Positions 44,532 to 53,657 of a DNA stretch of 64,000 nucleotides are shown piece after piece (position 1 is the first letter of the stretch; every line of letters starts with the position of its first letter). Source of the stretch: Proteobacteria bacterium DTSAM18. Its GTDB lineage: Bacteria; Myxococcota_A; UBA796; GCA-2862545. A program made the translations under genes and the position numbers. The notes beneath the pieces are model-generated. The model saw nothing but the letters and a program-made list of their open reading frames with translations, was not told the origin of the DNA and did not search any database. The stretch lies in assembly GCA_028767165.1 (NCBI GenBank), contig JARACJ010000003.1, positions 248,001-312,000 on the forward strand. Reading direction: 5' to 3'.

Positions 44532-44851
44532 CAGGCCGGGCCGGCGCCGCGGCCCATCAGCCGGGCCACTCCGGGGGTGAGGAACAGCACGAGCGGGAAC
44601 GTGATGGGCTTGAGCAGCCGGGAGAGTGCGTAGGCGAGCGCGATGGTGCCCGTGGTGCCGGTGAGGATCTCGCGGGAGATCAGGGGCATGCCGTCGAGGA
44701 ACGCGATCATGGGCTCCATGTCGACGCCGTTCTTCAGCAGCGCGACGAGGACCGTCATCTCGATGGCGAAGATGCTCAGGGTGGTGACCAGCACCGCCGG
44801 TCCGTATGTCTCCATGAGGACTTCCATCTTCGATGGGGTCTTCCTACTCAT
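44531..44851 (-). CDS. small membrane protein resembling DUF1279/FAM210
   Basis: 106 residues, ATG at 44851 with GGAGG 4 nt upstream. Two membrane segments: about 16-34 (GPAVLVTTLSIFAIEMTVLV) and 63-95 (GTIALAYALSRLLKPITFPL...TPGVARLMG). The pattern of a 'YGPAVLV' start, a 'GVDMEP' turn, a Gly-Thr then AYAL-RLLKPITFP and a late 'LTPGVARL' resembles the DUF1279 domain of FAM210-type proteins, whose function in bacteria is unknown. It is the first gene of the four-gene operon. The similarity is by eye and needs a profile search. Confidence 0.65.
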   Translation of the reverse strand: MSRKTPSKMEVLMETYGPAVLVTTLSIFAIEMTVLVALLKNGVDMEPMIAFLDGMPLISREILTGTTGTIALAYALSRLLKPITFPLVLFLTPGVARLMGRGAGPA

Positions 44852-45049
44852 TCCGCCTCCGTTTGAGCCAGGGTAGCCTTGATGTGATGGCCTCGACAAC
44901 CACATCGGGCCTGTCGGTGTGACTGAAGTCAGGATCTGGCCGCTCTCGGAGACCGTGGCTACGGTCTTCGGGAGACCGCGCCCGCCCGTGACGCCCCCTG
45001 GTGGGGATCCGAAGCGGGTGCGCCCTGAAGAAGCACACGAGGTGAACCC

Positions 45050-45985
45050 TTGGCAGCAGACTTCTACAGCATTCTGGGCGTATCCAAATCCGCCACAGAC
45101 AAAGAATTGAAATCGGCCTACCGCAAGCTGGCCAAGAAGTACCACCCCGACGCCAATCCCGGCGACGAGGCGGCGGCCGTGCGGTTCAAGCAGATCAACC
45201 AGGCCTACGAGACGCTCTCCGACCCGGAGAAGCGCGCCCTGTACGATCAGTTCGGTGAGGCATCGACCCGCCAGGGCTTCGATGCCGACCAGGCCCGGGC
45301 CTACCAGCAGTGGGCAGGCGGCGGTGGGGCCGGCGGCGGGTTCCCCGGAGGCGGCTTCGGTGGCTTCAGTGGTGGAGGCGGCGGCTTCGGCGGCGTCGAC
45401 ATGGAGGACCTGCTCGGCTCCATCTTCGGCGGAGGCGGTGGGCGTCGTCAGCGCCACCCGGCGCGCACCGCCGATGTGTCGGCGACCATCGAGCTCGACT
45501 TCACCACGGCCGCCCTCGGAGGCGAGCGCTCCTTCCACTTCCAGGGACAGGAGATCAAGGTCCGCATCCCGCCCGGGGCGAAGGACGGCTCCAAGCTGCG
45601 CGTCCGGGGCAAGGTGCCCGCCCAGGTCCCCGGCGGCACGCCCGGCGACCTCATCCTGCAGGTGAAGGTCGCGCCCGACCCCCGGTTCATCCGCGAGGGC
45701 GACAACCTCGTCACCCACGTGCCCATCACCCTGAAGCAGGCCCTGCTGGGCGGAGAGGTGAAGGCCCCCACCCTCACCGGCGAGATCAAGATGAAGGTCC
45801 CCGCCGGCGTGCAGCCCGGCGCCGCGTTGCGCGCCAAGGGCAAGGGCGTGGCCAGGCGTGGAGGCGGCCAGGGCGATCTGCTGGTCAAGCTGGACGTGGT
45901 CCTGCCCAAGGTGGGCGACGCAGACGTGACCGAGCACATCGACGCCCTCGAGGCGCTGTACGACGACTCCCAGGCGGCGAAGTAG
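45050..45985 (+). CDS. DnaJ/CbpA-type (type II) Hsp40 co-chaperone
   Basis: 311 residues from a TTG at 45050 with AGGTG 5 nt upstream. The J-domain (2-70) has HPD at 32-34 ([10 protein letters not shown]) needed to stimulate DnaK ATPase. A Gly/Phe region (87-132) follows, then two beta-sandwich substrate domains ([77 protein letters not shown]). There is no CxxCxGxG zinc-finger region, so this is the CbpA/DnaJ-like type II, not DnaJ itself. It is monocistronic and divergent from the DUF885 operon. Confidence 0.9.
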   Translation: MAADFYSILGVSKSATDKELKSAYRKLAKKYHPDANPGDEAAAVRFKQINQAYETLSDPEKRALYDQFGEASTRQGFDADQARAYQQWAGGGGAGGGFPGGGFGGFSGGGGGFGGVDMEDLLGSIFGGGGGRRQRHPARTADVSATIELDFTTAALGGERSFHFQGQEIKVRIPPGAKDGSKLRVRGKVPAQVPGGTPGDLILQVKVAPDPRFIREGDNLVTHVPITLKQALLGGEVKAPTLTGEIKMKVPAGVQPGAALRAKGKGVARRGGGQGDLLVKLDVVLPKVGDADVTEHIDALEALYDDSQAAK

Positions 45986-45995
45986 CCGCGTGCTG

Positions 45996-46520
45996 CTAGG
46001 GGGCGCCCGTGTCGCCGGGTGCCCCCGTGTCGTCCTGGGGGAGCCCCTCCTCGTGGCCGGGCATCCAGGCGACCGTGAGCAGCTCGTGGGCCACGACGCT
46101 ACCAGGGCCGGAGATCGGATCGACGGTCATGGTCACGCACACCTTCCGCCCGACGAACGGTGTGGGGTCGATGTGGATGAACGGCAGCGCCTCGGCGAAC
46201 AGGCCCTGGTCGGAGCGGAACACCCCGCCTCCCACATCCCACATGGCCCAGGTCTCCGCCGGCTCCCACAGGCTCACCTGGATGCGGGCGCGGTCGACCA
46301 GATCCTCGAGCTGCTCGTCGGCTGCCGTGTCCGCCACCGACCCCTCCGGCAGCCACATGGACATGGTGAGGTGCTGGGTGCCCTGGAGGCCCCGCTCGAA
46401 CCATGCCTCACCACGTTCCTCCCCGACCACCACGAGATCGGCGCCGGGCGTGCTGCGACCACATGGCTGGCCGGAGGTGACGCAGCCGGTGAGCAGCAGG
46501 GCGAGGAAGGCAGGGCGCAT
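45996..46520 (-). CDS. small lipoprotein of unknown function
   Basis: 174 residues from the ATG at 46520, preceded by GGAG at 5 nt and opening a lipoprotein signal (MRPAFLALLLTGC, Cys13). The mature part is a single mixed domain (HLTMSMWLPEGSVADTAADE, ARIQVSLWEPAETWAMWDVG, VGRKVCVTMTVDPISGPGSV) and ends with an Asp-Thr-Gly tail, DDTGAPGDTGAP. Two or three Cys could form a disulfide. No family is recognised. It is convergent with the Hsp40 gene only 10 nt away. Confidence 0.7.
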   Translation of the reverse strand: MRPAFLALLLTGCVTSGQPCGRSTPGADLVVVGEERGEAWFERGLQGTQHLTMSMWLPEGSVADTAADEQLEDLVDRARIQVSLWEPAETWAMWDVGGGVFRSDQGLFAEALPFIHIDPTPFVGRKVCVTMTVDPISGPGSVVAHELLTVAWMPGHEEGLPQDDTGAPGDTGAP

Positions 46521-46605
46521 GGGAACTCCACGGAGGGACCGCACCCCTCAAGTGGACCGGAACGGGCCGGGTGTCAACCTGCCCACACGCTTCCCTCCGG
46601 GTGGC

Positions 46606-47616
46606 TCAGTGGGCCACGAGCGCGATCGTCTCCACGCGCTCCTCTGCCCACCGCGCCTTGTAGGGCATCTCGGTGCCCAGGTCGTAGCGGTTCACGCGCC
46701 CCTCGCGGCACAGGGCCTGGATGGTGTGGAACTGCAGGACGTTTCCGAGGCCGAGCTCGACGTACTCATCGAGGAACGAGACCTGCAGTCCGCGGTAGGT
46801 GCGGCCCCGCACCCCGCCGAAGATGAAGCCGATCGGACGCCCGTCGAGCCAGGCGAAGGTGATCCGCAGCGCGCCCCTGGACGCCAGGCGGGCCAGCATG
46901 TCCTCGTAGAACTGCTGCATGGTGTCGATGGTGATGCCGTGCCCTTCCTTGCCCTTCCAGGACATCGCCTCGACGGCCAGGATGCGGCGGAGGGCGTCGA
47001 GTGCCTGGGCCGGCGTGGAGGGCGCCTCGTCGACGAGGAGGACGCCCGCCTGCTCGGCCCGGCGCAGGCTGCCGCGGAGGGACTTGCGGAACTTGCGGCT
47101 GCGGCGGGACAGGAAGCCGTCGACGCCGCCTTCGAGGGAGGCCACGCAGCGCACGGTGGTCTTGCGACCGAGGCCCAGCCGGAACCACCGGCCGAGCACG
47201 TGGGCGGCCAGGGAGAACTCCGCCGAGCCACGGGTGAGGCCGGAAAGGAACAGGGCGTCGTAGGCATCGCGGTGCTGCAGCAGGAACCGCAGGGCCTTGC
47301 CGGTGATCACGGAGGGCTCGGGGCCCACGAACGGGGACGCCAGGCACCAGGACACCTCGAGGGGCACCAGCGTACGCCCCAGGGGCGTGTCGAGGCGCAT
47401 GAGGGCCATCCAGCCCTCGTCGAAGCGCTTGATGCAGGAGTCGGCCAGCGGACCGAAGACCCGCTGGGCCGGGATGATCCACTCCGAGGAGGAGCAGAAG
47501 GGATCGGGAAGCTCGGAGATGTCGACCGCGGCATCGAAGGCGGCCGCCTGTTGGGCGAAGGCATCGAATCCGATGCAGCTCTCGATGGCGCACTGGCTAC
47601 TGGTCGAACGGGTCAT
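46606..47616 (-). CDS. GNAT acetyltransferase of the CelD/BioF2-like type
   Basis: 336 residues. The C-terminal half has the FemAB/CelD-like GNAT layout (PF13480): FLSRRSRKFRKSLRGSLRRAEQAG is the typical basic helix, then ITIDTMQQFYEDMLARLASRG, LRITFAWLDGRPIGFIFGG, TYRGLQVSFLDEYVELGLGNVL and the late YDLGTEMPYKARW motif. Such enzymes add acyl or aminoacyl groups to sugars, lipids or peptidoglycan precursors. The exact substrate is unknown. Its ATG overlaps the stop of the small upstream gene by ATGA. Confidence 0.8.
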   Translation of the reverse strand: MTRSTSSQCAIESCIGFDAFAQQAAAFDAAVDISELPDPFCSSSEWIIPAQRVFGPLADSCIKRFDEGWMALMRLDTPLGRTLVPLEVSWCLASPFVGPEPSVITGKALRFLLQHRDAYDALFLSGLTRGSAEFSLAAHVLGRWFRLGLGRKTTVRCVASLEGGVDGFLSRRSRKFRKSLRGSLRRAEQAGVLLVDEAPSTPAQALDALRRILAVEAMSWKGKEGHGITIDTMQQFYEDMLARLASRGALRITFAWLDGRPIGFIFGGVRGRTYRGLQVSFLDEYVELGLGNVLQFHTIQALCREGRVNRYDLGTEMPYKARWAEERVETIALVAH

Positions 47617-47957
47617 TGCGTCTCCTGATCCCTCCCAACCTGCAGCAGACGGGGCCTGTTCGCAAGATCCTGAGGGCGCCTGTCGACGCTTGCCGCCACC
47701 CGAGCCCGGAAGGACTCCACGGCGAGGGCGTCGAAGACCTCATCGACGATCCCATCGGCCTCCCAGCCACGGCCGAGATCGGCAATGCATGCGGAAAGAT
47801 CCAGAGCCTCCGCCGCGGTACAGTCCTCGATGACGAGGTGGACCAGGATGGTCGAGAGGTCGAGTCCCAGCCAGGTCTCGAGCTGGGCGATGTCACGATG
47901 GGCGTGCCAGTGGGCCTTCATCTCGGAAAGCGTGGGGCAGACGGTGGGTGCACTCAT
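47613..47957 (-). CDS. hypothetical 114-residue protein coupled to the acetyltransferase
   Basis: ATG at 47957 with GGAG 5 nt upstream; the stop overlaps the acetyltransferase start. It is mainly helical by look (TLSEMKAHWHAHRDIAQLET, ADGIVDEVFDALAVESFRAR) with two Cys and no signal peptide or membrane segment. No family is recognised. The translation signal before it, CAGGAGACGC, is the same as the one before the acetyltransferase gene. Confidence 0.6.
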   Translation of the reverse strand: MSAPTVCPTLSEMKAHWHAHRDIAQLETWLGLDLSTILVHLVIEDCTAAEALDLSACIADLGRGWEADGIVDEVFDALAVESFRARVAASVDRRPQDLANRPRLLQVGRDQETQ

Positions 47958-48044
47958 GGCGTCTCCTGATGGACAACCGACCGGGCGTCCGATTCCGTGG
48001 CGTCCATGTGGGCCACTCGGCAGGAGACCGATGTGCCTTGACCC

Positions 48045-49148
48045 TCAGTCGATGTTCTCCCACGCCGCCATGAAGTCCCACCGATCCGTGGGGGCCACGG
48101 CCATGGTGGCGGCCAGGTTGGCATCGCCGTGCTCACCGAGCTCGATGAGCCGGCCGGAGTGGAAGTAGGCCAGGCCGCTGAACACGTAGTTGTAGCTGGT
48201 ACTGGCCGTGGGGCTGGCACTCACCGACCACACACGCTCGACCATGTAGCCCGACGCCTCGTCGTAGATGGCCACGCCGTTGAGCTCGGCCTTCATCGTG
48301 GGGACGTCTTCCAGCTCCTCGTAGCCGGGCTCGTCGAAGCCGTTGGCCGCATCCTTGTTCCAGGCCACGAGGACCGGGGTGAGATCCACGAGGCCGGTGC
48401 CGACGCTCTGGACGACCCGCTTGGATCGGTAGCTGTTGAGCTGGTGGACCACGCCGCCGCCGGACATGCCGCGGGTGGTGCCGGGCAGGTGGAACAGGGC
48501 GGAGTCGTAGTCGAGCCACTGGGTGCCCTCGCTGATGCCCGTGCCCCGGGGCAGCTTCATGTGGAAGCCGGCCATCATCCGCTTGAGCAGATCGATGGTC
48601 TTGTACCGGATGGTCTTCTCCATCTCGGTCTCGCCACCGCGCTTCTCGTCGATGTGCACATCCACGATGCGGCCGTCGTCGCCCACCTTGAGGGTGAGAT
48701 CCCGGGTGCGGAAGGCGTCACGCCACTCGCGGAGGATCTGGTTGAGCTTCTCGGTGCGGGCCTGGAGCCGCTCGACGGCGTCCTCGGGCACGTTCGGACG
48801 GGTGTAGACGGCCTCGTAGGCCAGACGCGGCACGGCACGGATGGCGAACTCCTCGAGGGTGCAGGCCACCTCGTAGAAGCGCTTGCCCTTGCGCCAGGTC
48901 TTCTCGCACTCGATGACGGCCTCGTTCTGCAGGGAGCTGATCCAGACCTCCTTGTTCTGCAGACCGACCATCTTCAGCGGAACGGGCAGGATCATCTGCT
49001 GGGAGACCTTCCAGCGGGTGTTGTCCCAGCGGGCGAAGGGGTCGCCGTAGACGATGACCTCTTCGGGCTCACCCTGGAGCACGGTGTCCTCGGCCAGGGC
49101 GGACCCCGCGAACATCGAACCAAGCAGCGCCAACACCAGCTTTCTCAT
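48045..49148 (-). CDS. secreted protein of unknown function
   Basis: 367 residues from the ATG at 49148, where a GAGAGGG lies just upstream and a signal peptide begins (MRKLVLALLGSMFAGSALA, cut before EDT). The mature protein reads as alternating strands and helices: PEEVIVYGDPFARWDNTRWKV, KVSQQMILPVPLKMVG, KRFYEVACTLEEFAIRAVPR, an extended helix ERLQARTEKLNQILREWRDA, and a C-terminal LNGVAIYDEASGYMVERVWS with SYNYVFSGLAYFHSG. Two Cys could pair. The family is not recognised; a periplasmic or surface protein is likely. It may be co-transcribed with the two genes downstream (87 nt gap). Confidence 0.75.
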   Translation of the reverse strand: MRKLVLALLGSMFAGSALAEDTVLQGEPEEVIVYGDPFARWDNTRWKVSQQMILPVPLKMVGLQNKEVWISSLQNEAVIECEKTWRKGKRFYEVACTLEEFAIRAVPRLAYEAVYTRPNVPEDAVERLQARTEKLNQILREWRDAFRTRDLTLKVGDDGRIVDVHIDEKRGGETEMEKTIRYKTIDLLKRMMAGFHMKLPRGTGISEGTQWLDYDSALFHLPGTTRGMSGGGVVHQLNSYRSKRVVQSVGTGLVDLTPVLVAWNKDAANGFDEPGYEELEDVPTMKAELNGVAIYDEASGYMVERVWSVSASPTASTSYNYVFSGLAYFHSGRLIELGEHGDANLAATMAVAPTDRWDFMAAWENID

Positions 49149-49269
49149 CGTCACCCTCTCCCGGCCTGAGTCGCCGTCAGGGACGATTGTACCGGCCCGT
49201 CTGACGAACATCCATCACCAACGACCACAGTGCGTCACGGTGACGGACTGTTCACACGTCGAGAGGCTC

Positions 49270-49809
49270 TCAGATGCCACCGCGAACGCCGAATCCTGCC
49301 TCGAGGTGGGCCTGGGAGGCCTGTACGTAATGTTTCGCCCCGTTCTTGAGGCGTTCCTGCTCCTCGGGGCCGAGGGACTTCACCGCGCGAGCGGGAGATC
49401 CCATGATCAGGGTGCCCGGCGGGAACACCTTGCCTCCGGGCACCAGCGCGCCGGCCGCCACGAGGCAGCCCGCGCCGATGTGGGCGCCGTTGAGGAGGAT
49501 GGCGCCCATGCCGATCAGCGCGCCATCATCGATCGTGGCGCCGTGGAGGATGGCCCGGTGGCCGACCGTGACATCCTCCCCGATGGTGACCGGAAACCCG
49601 GGATCCGCATGGATGACGCACAGATCCTGGATGTTGCTGCGCGCCCCGATGCGGATGGCCTCGACGTCGCCGCGGACCACGGAGCCATACCAGACGGAGA
49701 CCTGGGGCCCGAGGTGGACGTCTCCGAGGACGACGGCACCCGGCGCCACCCAGCTCGAGGCGTCGAGACGGGTGAGGCCGGGATCCAGGCGCAGGCGGCG
49801 CTCGCTCAC
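49270..49809 (-). CDS. gamma-class carbonic anhydrase-like hexapeptide-repeat protein
   Basis: 179 residues from a GTG at 49809 with AGAGG 6 nt upstream. Left-handed beta-helix repeats run through the chain (APGAVVLGDVHLGPQVSVWYG, IGEDVTVGHRAILHGATIDD, GALIGMGAILLNGAHIGAGC). His in DLCVIHADPG and VGHRAILHG are at the zinc-ligand positions of gamma carbonic anhydrases (YrdA/PaaY type). Many relatives have weak or no CO2 hydration activity, so function is open. It is likely in one operon with the zinc-ribbon protein upstream (10 nt gap). Confidence 0.88.
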   Translation of the reverse strand: MSERRLRLDPGLTRLDASSWVAPGAVVLGDVHLGPQVSVWYGSVVRGDVEAIRIGARSNIQDLCVIHADPGFPVTIGEDVTVGHRAILHGATIDDGALIGMGAILLNGAHIGAGCLVAAGALVPGGKVFPPGTLIMGSPARAVKSLGPEEQERLKNGAKHYVQASQAHLEAGFGVRGGI

Positions 49810-49819
49810 GACAGACCTC

Positions 49820-50317
49820 TCACTGGAGGTGGCGGAAGGGCGTGAAGGTGCCTGTGAGGCCCTGGTAGTCGCAGCTCGAGCAGACCATGCCCGCCTTGGT
49901 GACGCGGCCGGCCTTGCGGCCATCCCAGCTCAGCTTGCCGGGCTCGCAGGAGGGGCACTGGTAGGGGGTGAGATCGTCGACGCTCTCGAACATGGCGGCC
50001 ATGACCTGGGCGCCGCGGAGCTGCAGGATGGTGGCGTCGTCGATGCGGGTGACGGTGCCCATGGGCTTGCCGCCATCCTTGGAGACCACCATGAAGTCGA
50101 TCGCGTAGGCCTGGGACAGGCTGTCGGACTTGACCTCGCGGGCGATGGCGCGGACCTCCCACTCGGCCGTGATGGGCATGGAGTACCAGGTCTCGCCGGG
50201 GGTGTCGTTGGTGGTGCGCCGCAGGCCGAGGGTGAACAGCACCCGCTTGATCTCCTTCTCGCGGATGGGCGTGGTTCGCTTCTTCAGGCCGGCCAGCTGG
50301 GTCTCGGAAAGGCTCAT
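49820..50317 (-). CDS. zinc-ribbon protein of unknown function
   Basis: 165 residues from the ATG at 50317 (GAGGA 4 nt upstream). The chain begins with a basic helix (MSLSETQLAGLKKRTTPIRE) and a mixed domain, and ends with a zinc-ribbon-like pair, YQCPSCEPGKLSWDG ... GMVCSSCDYQG. Such ribbons bind Zn and can contact nucleic acid or protein. No family is recognised. It precedes the carbonic-anhydrase-like gene and is divergent from hrpB. Confidence 0.65.
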   Translation of the reverse strand: MSLSETQLAGLKKRTTPIREKEIKRVLFTLGLRRTTNDTPGETWYSMPITAEWEVRAIAREVKSDSLSQAYAIDFMVVSKDGGKPMGTVTRIDDATILQLRGAQVMAAMFESVDDLTPYQCPSCEPGKLSWDGRKAGRVTKAGMVCSSCDYQGLTGTFTPFRHLQ

Positions 50318-50424
50318 GTCATCCTCAGCGCGTGGAGCGGTTAGACAGCAGGCCGACCATACCACCGGCGCCACACCCAGGGAAAGACGCCACGGTGGTT
50401 GCCCCGAAGCCTCTCGAGGTCGCC

Positions 50425-52761
50425 ATGACGACGCCCGTCCCCTCCCCCGCCGATCTCCCCATCGATGCCCTGAAGTCGTCGCTGCTGTCCCGGGTGGGAC
50501 GTCGCCCGATCCTGCTGACGTCGACCACGGGGTCGGGCAAGTCCACGCGCGTACCCGTGTGGTCCCTGCAGGCAGGCCGGGTGCTCGTGGTGGAGCCCCG
50601 CCGGGTGGCCTGCCGGGCCCTGGCCCATGCGGTGGCCGGCTTCGAGGGCTGGAGCGTGGGTGAACAGGTGGGCTACGCCACGCGGGACGGCGCCACGGGC
50701 GATGCCGCCACGCCGCTGCGGTTCGTGACGCCCGGCGTGGCCCTGCGGATGCTCGCCACGGGTGCGGTCGACCACGACGTCATCATCCTCGACGAGTTCC
50801 ACGAGCGCACGCTGCAGGTCGACCTGCTGGCGGCCATCCTTCGGCAGCGCTGTCCCCACAAGCTCGTGTTGATGTCTGCGACCCTCGACGTGGACGCGCT
50901 CACGCCCTGGCTGCAAGGGGATCTGCTCCAGGCGGAGGGCCGGCAGCATCCGGTCGAGGTGGAGCACCTCGGCGGCCCCCTGCTGCCCACGCGGGACCGC
51001 CTCCCGGAGCGGGTCGGCGCGGCCGTGACCAGGGCCCTGGAGGACACCCTCGGCGACGTGCTGGTGTTCCTGCCGGGCAAGGCCGAGATCGGCGCCTGCG
51101 AGCGGAGCCTTCGTGGAGGCGTGGACGCCGACGTGCTGAGCCTGCATGGCGGTCTGTCGCTGAAGGAGCAGGCGCGGGTGCTGGGGCCTGCAGAGCGGCG
51201 GCGGGTGATCCTGTCGACCAACGTGGCCGAGACGTCCCTGACGGTGCCCGGTGTCACGGCCGTCGTCGACAGCGGGCTCGTGCGCCGCACCGCATACCAC
51301 CAGGGTCGCGGCTACCTCACCTGTGTCCCCATCGCACGGGACGCCGCCGCCCAGCGTGCCGGCCGGGCCGGTCGCCTGCAGCCCGGCCGCTGCTACCGGC
51401 TGTGGGCCTCCGACCACAAGCTGCAGGACCACACCCCCGTCGAGGTCCACCGGGAGAGCCTCGTGCCCCTGCTCATGGGCGCCGCGATGGCCGGCGAGGA
51501 CGCCCGCACCCTGCCGCTGCCCACGGAGGCGAAGGCCTACGCCCTCGACGACGCCATGGCCCAGCTGCAGGAGCTCGGCGCGATGGACGAGGCGGGCCGG
51601 CTCACGGCAGCTGGTCGGGCCATGGGGGCGATGCCGGTGGACGCCCACTTCGCCGCCCTGCTCCACCAGGCCCGCGGCACCGCGCTGATGCCCTTCGTGG
51701 TGGAGCTCGTGGCGGCGCTGTCGGTCCCGCGCCCCTTGTTCGCGCGCGCCGTCGACGAGGAGGACGATCTCGGGGGCGAGGCCCGCTGCGACGTGCAGGC
51801 GCACATCCTCGCCCTGCGCAGCGACACCCCGGAGCGGCACGGCATCGACCCCGTGAGCCTGCGTGAGGCCCGGGCGCAGGCCCGCAGGCTGCGGGAGGCC
51901 CTCGGCGTGGATCGGTCGACGGGGCCGGTTCCCCGCCAGGCACTCGCGCTGGCCGCGCTCCGGGCGTGGCCGTCGGGGGCGTGGGTGGCCCGCAGGCGGG
52001 GTCGTCGCACGGCGTGGGCCAACGGCGGCACGGAGTGCCAGGCGGGCAGGCGGTGCCGGGTGGACCCCGAGCGCGACGCCTGCGTGATCGGCTTCGACCA
52101 CCGGGGCCTCACCACGGAGCGAGGCGACCGGGAGGTGCTCCTCACGGCGGTGATGCCGATCCCCCTGGCGTGGCTGGTGCAGGCGGGCGTGGGCCGGGCC
52201 ACGGTGGAGGACGGACGCTTCGAGGGGGGTGAGCTGCAGGCCCTGGTGAGTGTGCGCTATGCCCGCAAGGTGCTCGATCAGGCATGGGTCCCGCCCACGG
52301 GCGACCTCGTCGCACCCACCCTGGTGTGCGCGTGGCTGCGCCGTCCGAAGCTGCTGGCGCCCCTGCGGGAGGCCCTGGAGCTCACCGCGCTGGCCCACAA
52401 GCTCGGCATGGTGGAGGCGCCGCCGCCCCACGGCAGCGATGTGCAGACCCACCTGCGGGCGGAGCTGGACGGGCTGGGCCTGCGGGACGCCGAGGAAGCG
52501 GCCGTGCTCGAGGTGGCGGACCTGATGCCCCCTGCCCTGCCCTTCCGCGTGCAGGACGAGCTGGAGCGCAACTTCCCCACCGAGCTGGTCGTGGGTGGCA
52601 GCCGGTGGCGCGTCACCTACGAGCCGGACAAGCGGCGCGTGGTGCTCGTCCGGGAGGACGGCCGCAAGGGCGTGGTGCCACCGGCCCGGTACCTGCCCCG
52701 CTGGGGCGGTTGGCGGGTGTTCCTCCGTGAGGCCAGCAACCTGAGGCAGATCCGCGGGTGA
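50425..52761 (+). CDS. hrpB: HrpB-type DEAH-box ATP-dependent RNA helicase
   Basis: 778 residues from the ATG at 50425 (GAGGT 4 nt upstream); a GTG at 50332 would add 31 unconserved residues. Motif I TSTTGSGKST, Ia VVEPRRVACRALA, II DEFHER, III LMSATLD, V STNVAETSLTVPGV and VI QRAGRAGRLQPG mark a DEAH-box helicase. The long C-terminal part includes the HrpB-specific DFAERGWRV-like region (LPFRVQDELERNFPTELVVG ... GVVPPARYLPRWGGWRVFLRE). HrpB proteins are bacterial RNA helicases with poorly defined roles. It is monocistronic, convergent with a small gene 4 nt away. Confidence 0.88.
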   Translation: MTTPVPSPADLPIDALKSSLLSRVGRRPILLTSTTGSGKSTRVPVWSLQAGRVLVVEPRRVACRALAHAVAGFEGWSVGEQVGYATRDGATGDAATPLRFVTPGVALRMLATGAVDHDVIILDEFHERTLQVDLLAAILRQRCPHKLVLMSATLDVDALTPWLQGDLLQAEGRQHPVEVEHLGGPLLPTRDRLPERVGAAVTRALEDTLGDVLVFLPGKAEIGACERSLRGGVDADVLSLHGGLSLKEQARVLGPAERRRVILSTNVAETSLTVPGVTAVVDSGLVRRTAYHQGRGYLTCVPIARDAAAQRAGRAGRLQPGRCYRLWASDHKLQDHTPVEVHRESLVPLLMGAAMAGEDARTLPLPTEAKAYALDDAMAQLQELGAMDEAGRLTAAGRAMGAMPVDAHFAALLHQARGTALMPFVVELVAALSVPRPLFARAVDEEDDLGGEARCDVQAHILALRSDTPERHGIDPVSLREARAQARRLREALGVDRSTGPVPRQALALAALRAWPSGAWVARRRGRRTAWANGGTECQAGRRCRVDPERDACVIGFDHRGLTTERGDREVLLTAVMPIPLAWLVQAGVGRATVEDGRFEGGELQALVSVRYARKVLDQAWVPPTGDLVAPTLVCAWLRRPKLLAPLREALELTALAHKLGMVEAPPPHGSDVQTHLRAELDGLGLRDAEEAAVLEVADLMPPALPFRVQDELERNFPTELVVGGSRWRVTYEPDKRRVVLVREDGRKGVVPPARYLPRWGGWRVFLREASNLRQIRG

Positions 52762-52765
52762 GGGC

Positions 52766-52975
52766 TCACACGTGGGTTCGGGTGCCGCCGGAGATGCCCA
52801 GGGCGTCGAGGACCCGCAGGACGTCGCGGTCCATGTAGTCGGCAGCGACGAAGGTGGTGACCTGGGCGATGGAGCGGATGGCGGCCTTGACCACCAGGTG
52901 TTCGAGCGGGGTGCCTTCCACGGCGTCGAGGGCGTCGCGTAGCTGCTGGATGGCGGTCGTTCGAACGGTCGTCAT
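52766..52975 (-). CDS. 69-residue helical protein
   Basis: ATG at 52975 with GGGAG 8-10 nt upstream; the gene fits exactly between hrpB (4 nt) and the pseudouridine synthase (84 nt). The chain looks mostly helical and has no Cys, signal peptide or membrane segment (QQLRDALDAVEGTPLEHLVV, FVAADYMDRDVLRVLDALGI). No family is recognised. Confidence 0.5.
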   Translation of the reverse strand: MTTVRTTAIQQLRDALDAVEGTPLEHLVVKAAIRSIAQVTTFVAADYMDRDVLRVLDALGISGGTRTHV

Positions 52976-53059
52976 GGTGGTCTCTCTCCCTGCAAGCTAC
53001 ATCGGTCCACTCCGGGGGCCATGTGAGCCGCCGGCGCCACCCTCGTGGCGGGAGCCTTC

Positions 53060-53656
53060 GTGAGCGAGCCGCACATCCTCGAACAGACGGACGACCTCCT
53101 CGTCCTCGACAAACCCGCCGGATGGCTCACCCATCCCGCCGGCACGGATGCGCCCGACGTGCAGTCCTGGCTGGCGGGGCGTGGTCTTGCCGACTTCCGT
53201 CCGGTGCACCGTCTCGACGCCCCCACCTCCGGGGTCCTGCTGTTCGCCCGGGGCGACCGGCTGCAGGCACTCGGTGACGCCTTCGCGGCCCGGTCGGTCC
53301 ACAAGACCTACGTGGCCGTGGTCCACGGGCGGGCCCGCCGCAAGGGCATCATCCGGCGCAAGCTCGCCGACGGCAGGCGCGGGCGTCCCCTCGAGGCCGT
53401 GAGCCGGTACCGGACCGTTCGCTGGGTCGAGCGCCGCAGCGTGGTGCAGGTGCGTCCGGAGACGGGTCGGAAGCACCAGATCCGCCGCCACCTGGCCAGT
53501 GTGGGGCATCCCCTGGTGGGAGACGGACGCTACGGACGGCGCACGGACACCGAGCCGATGATCCTGCACTGCCTGAGGCTGCAGGTGGGCGACGAGACCT
53601 GGGAGGCTCCGCTGCCCCCGGCGCTCGCCGCGCTCCTGGCGACGCCCGAGGACTGA
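53060..53656 (+). CDS. RluA-family pseudouridine synthase
   Basis: 198 residues from a GTG at 53060 with GGGAG 5 nt upstream; a GTG at 53045 is less favoured. The catalytic motif HRLDAPTSGVLLFA places the nucleophile Asp53. VHKTYVAVVHG, RPETGRKHQIRRHLASVGHPLVGDGRYG are also family signatures. It is a single-domain member, without the S4 domain of RluD, similar to TruC/RluA. It isomerises a uridine in tRNA or rRNA; which one cannot be told. Confidence 0.9.
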   Translation: MSEPHILEQTDDLLVLDKPAGWLTHPAGTDAPDVQSWLAGRGLADFRPVHRLDAPTSGVLLFARGDRLQALGDAFAARSVHKTYVAVVHGRARRKGIIRRKLADGRRGRPLEAVSRYRTVRWVERRSVVQVRPETGRKHQIRRHLASVGHPLVGDGRYGRRTDTEPMILHCLRLQVGDETWEAPLPPALAALLATPED

Positions 53657-53657
53657 C

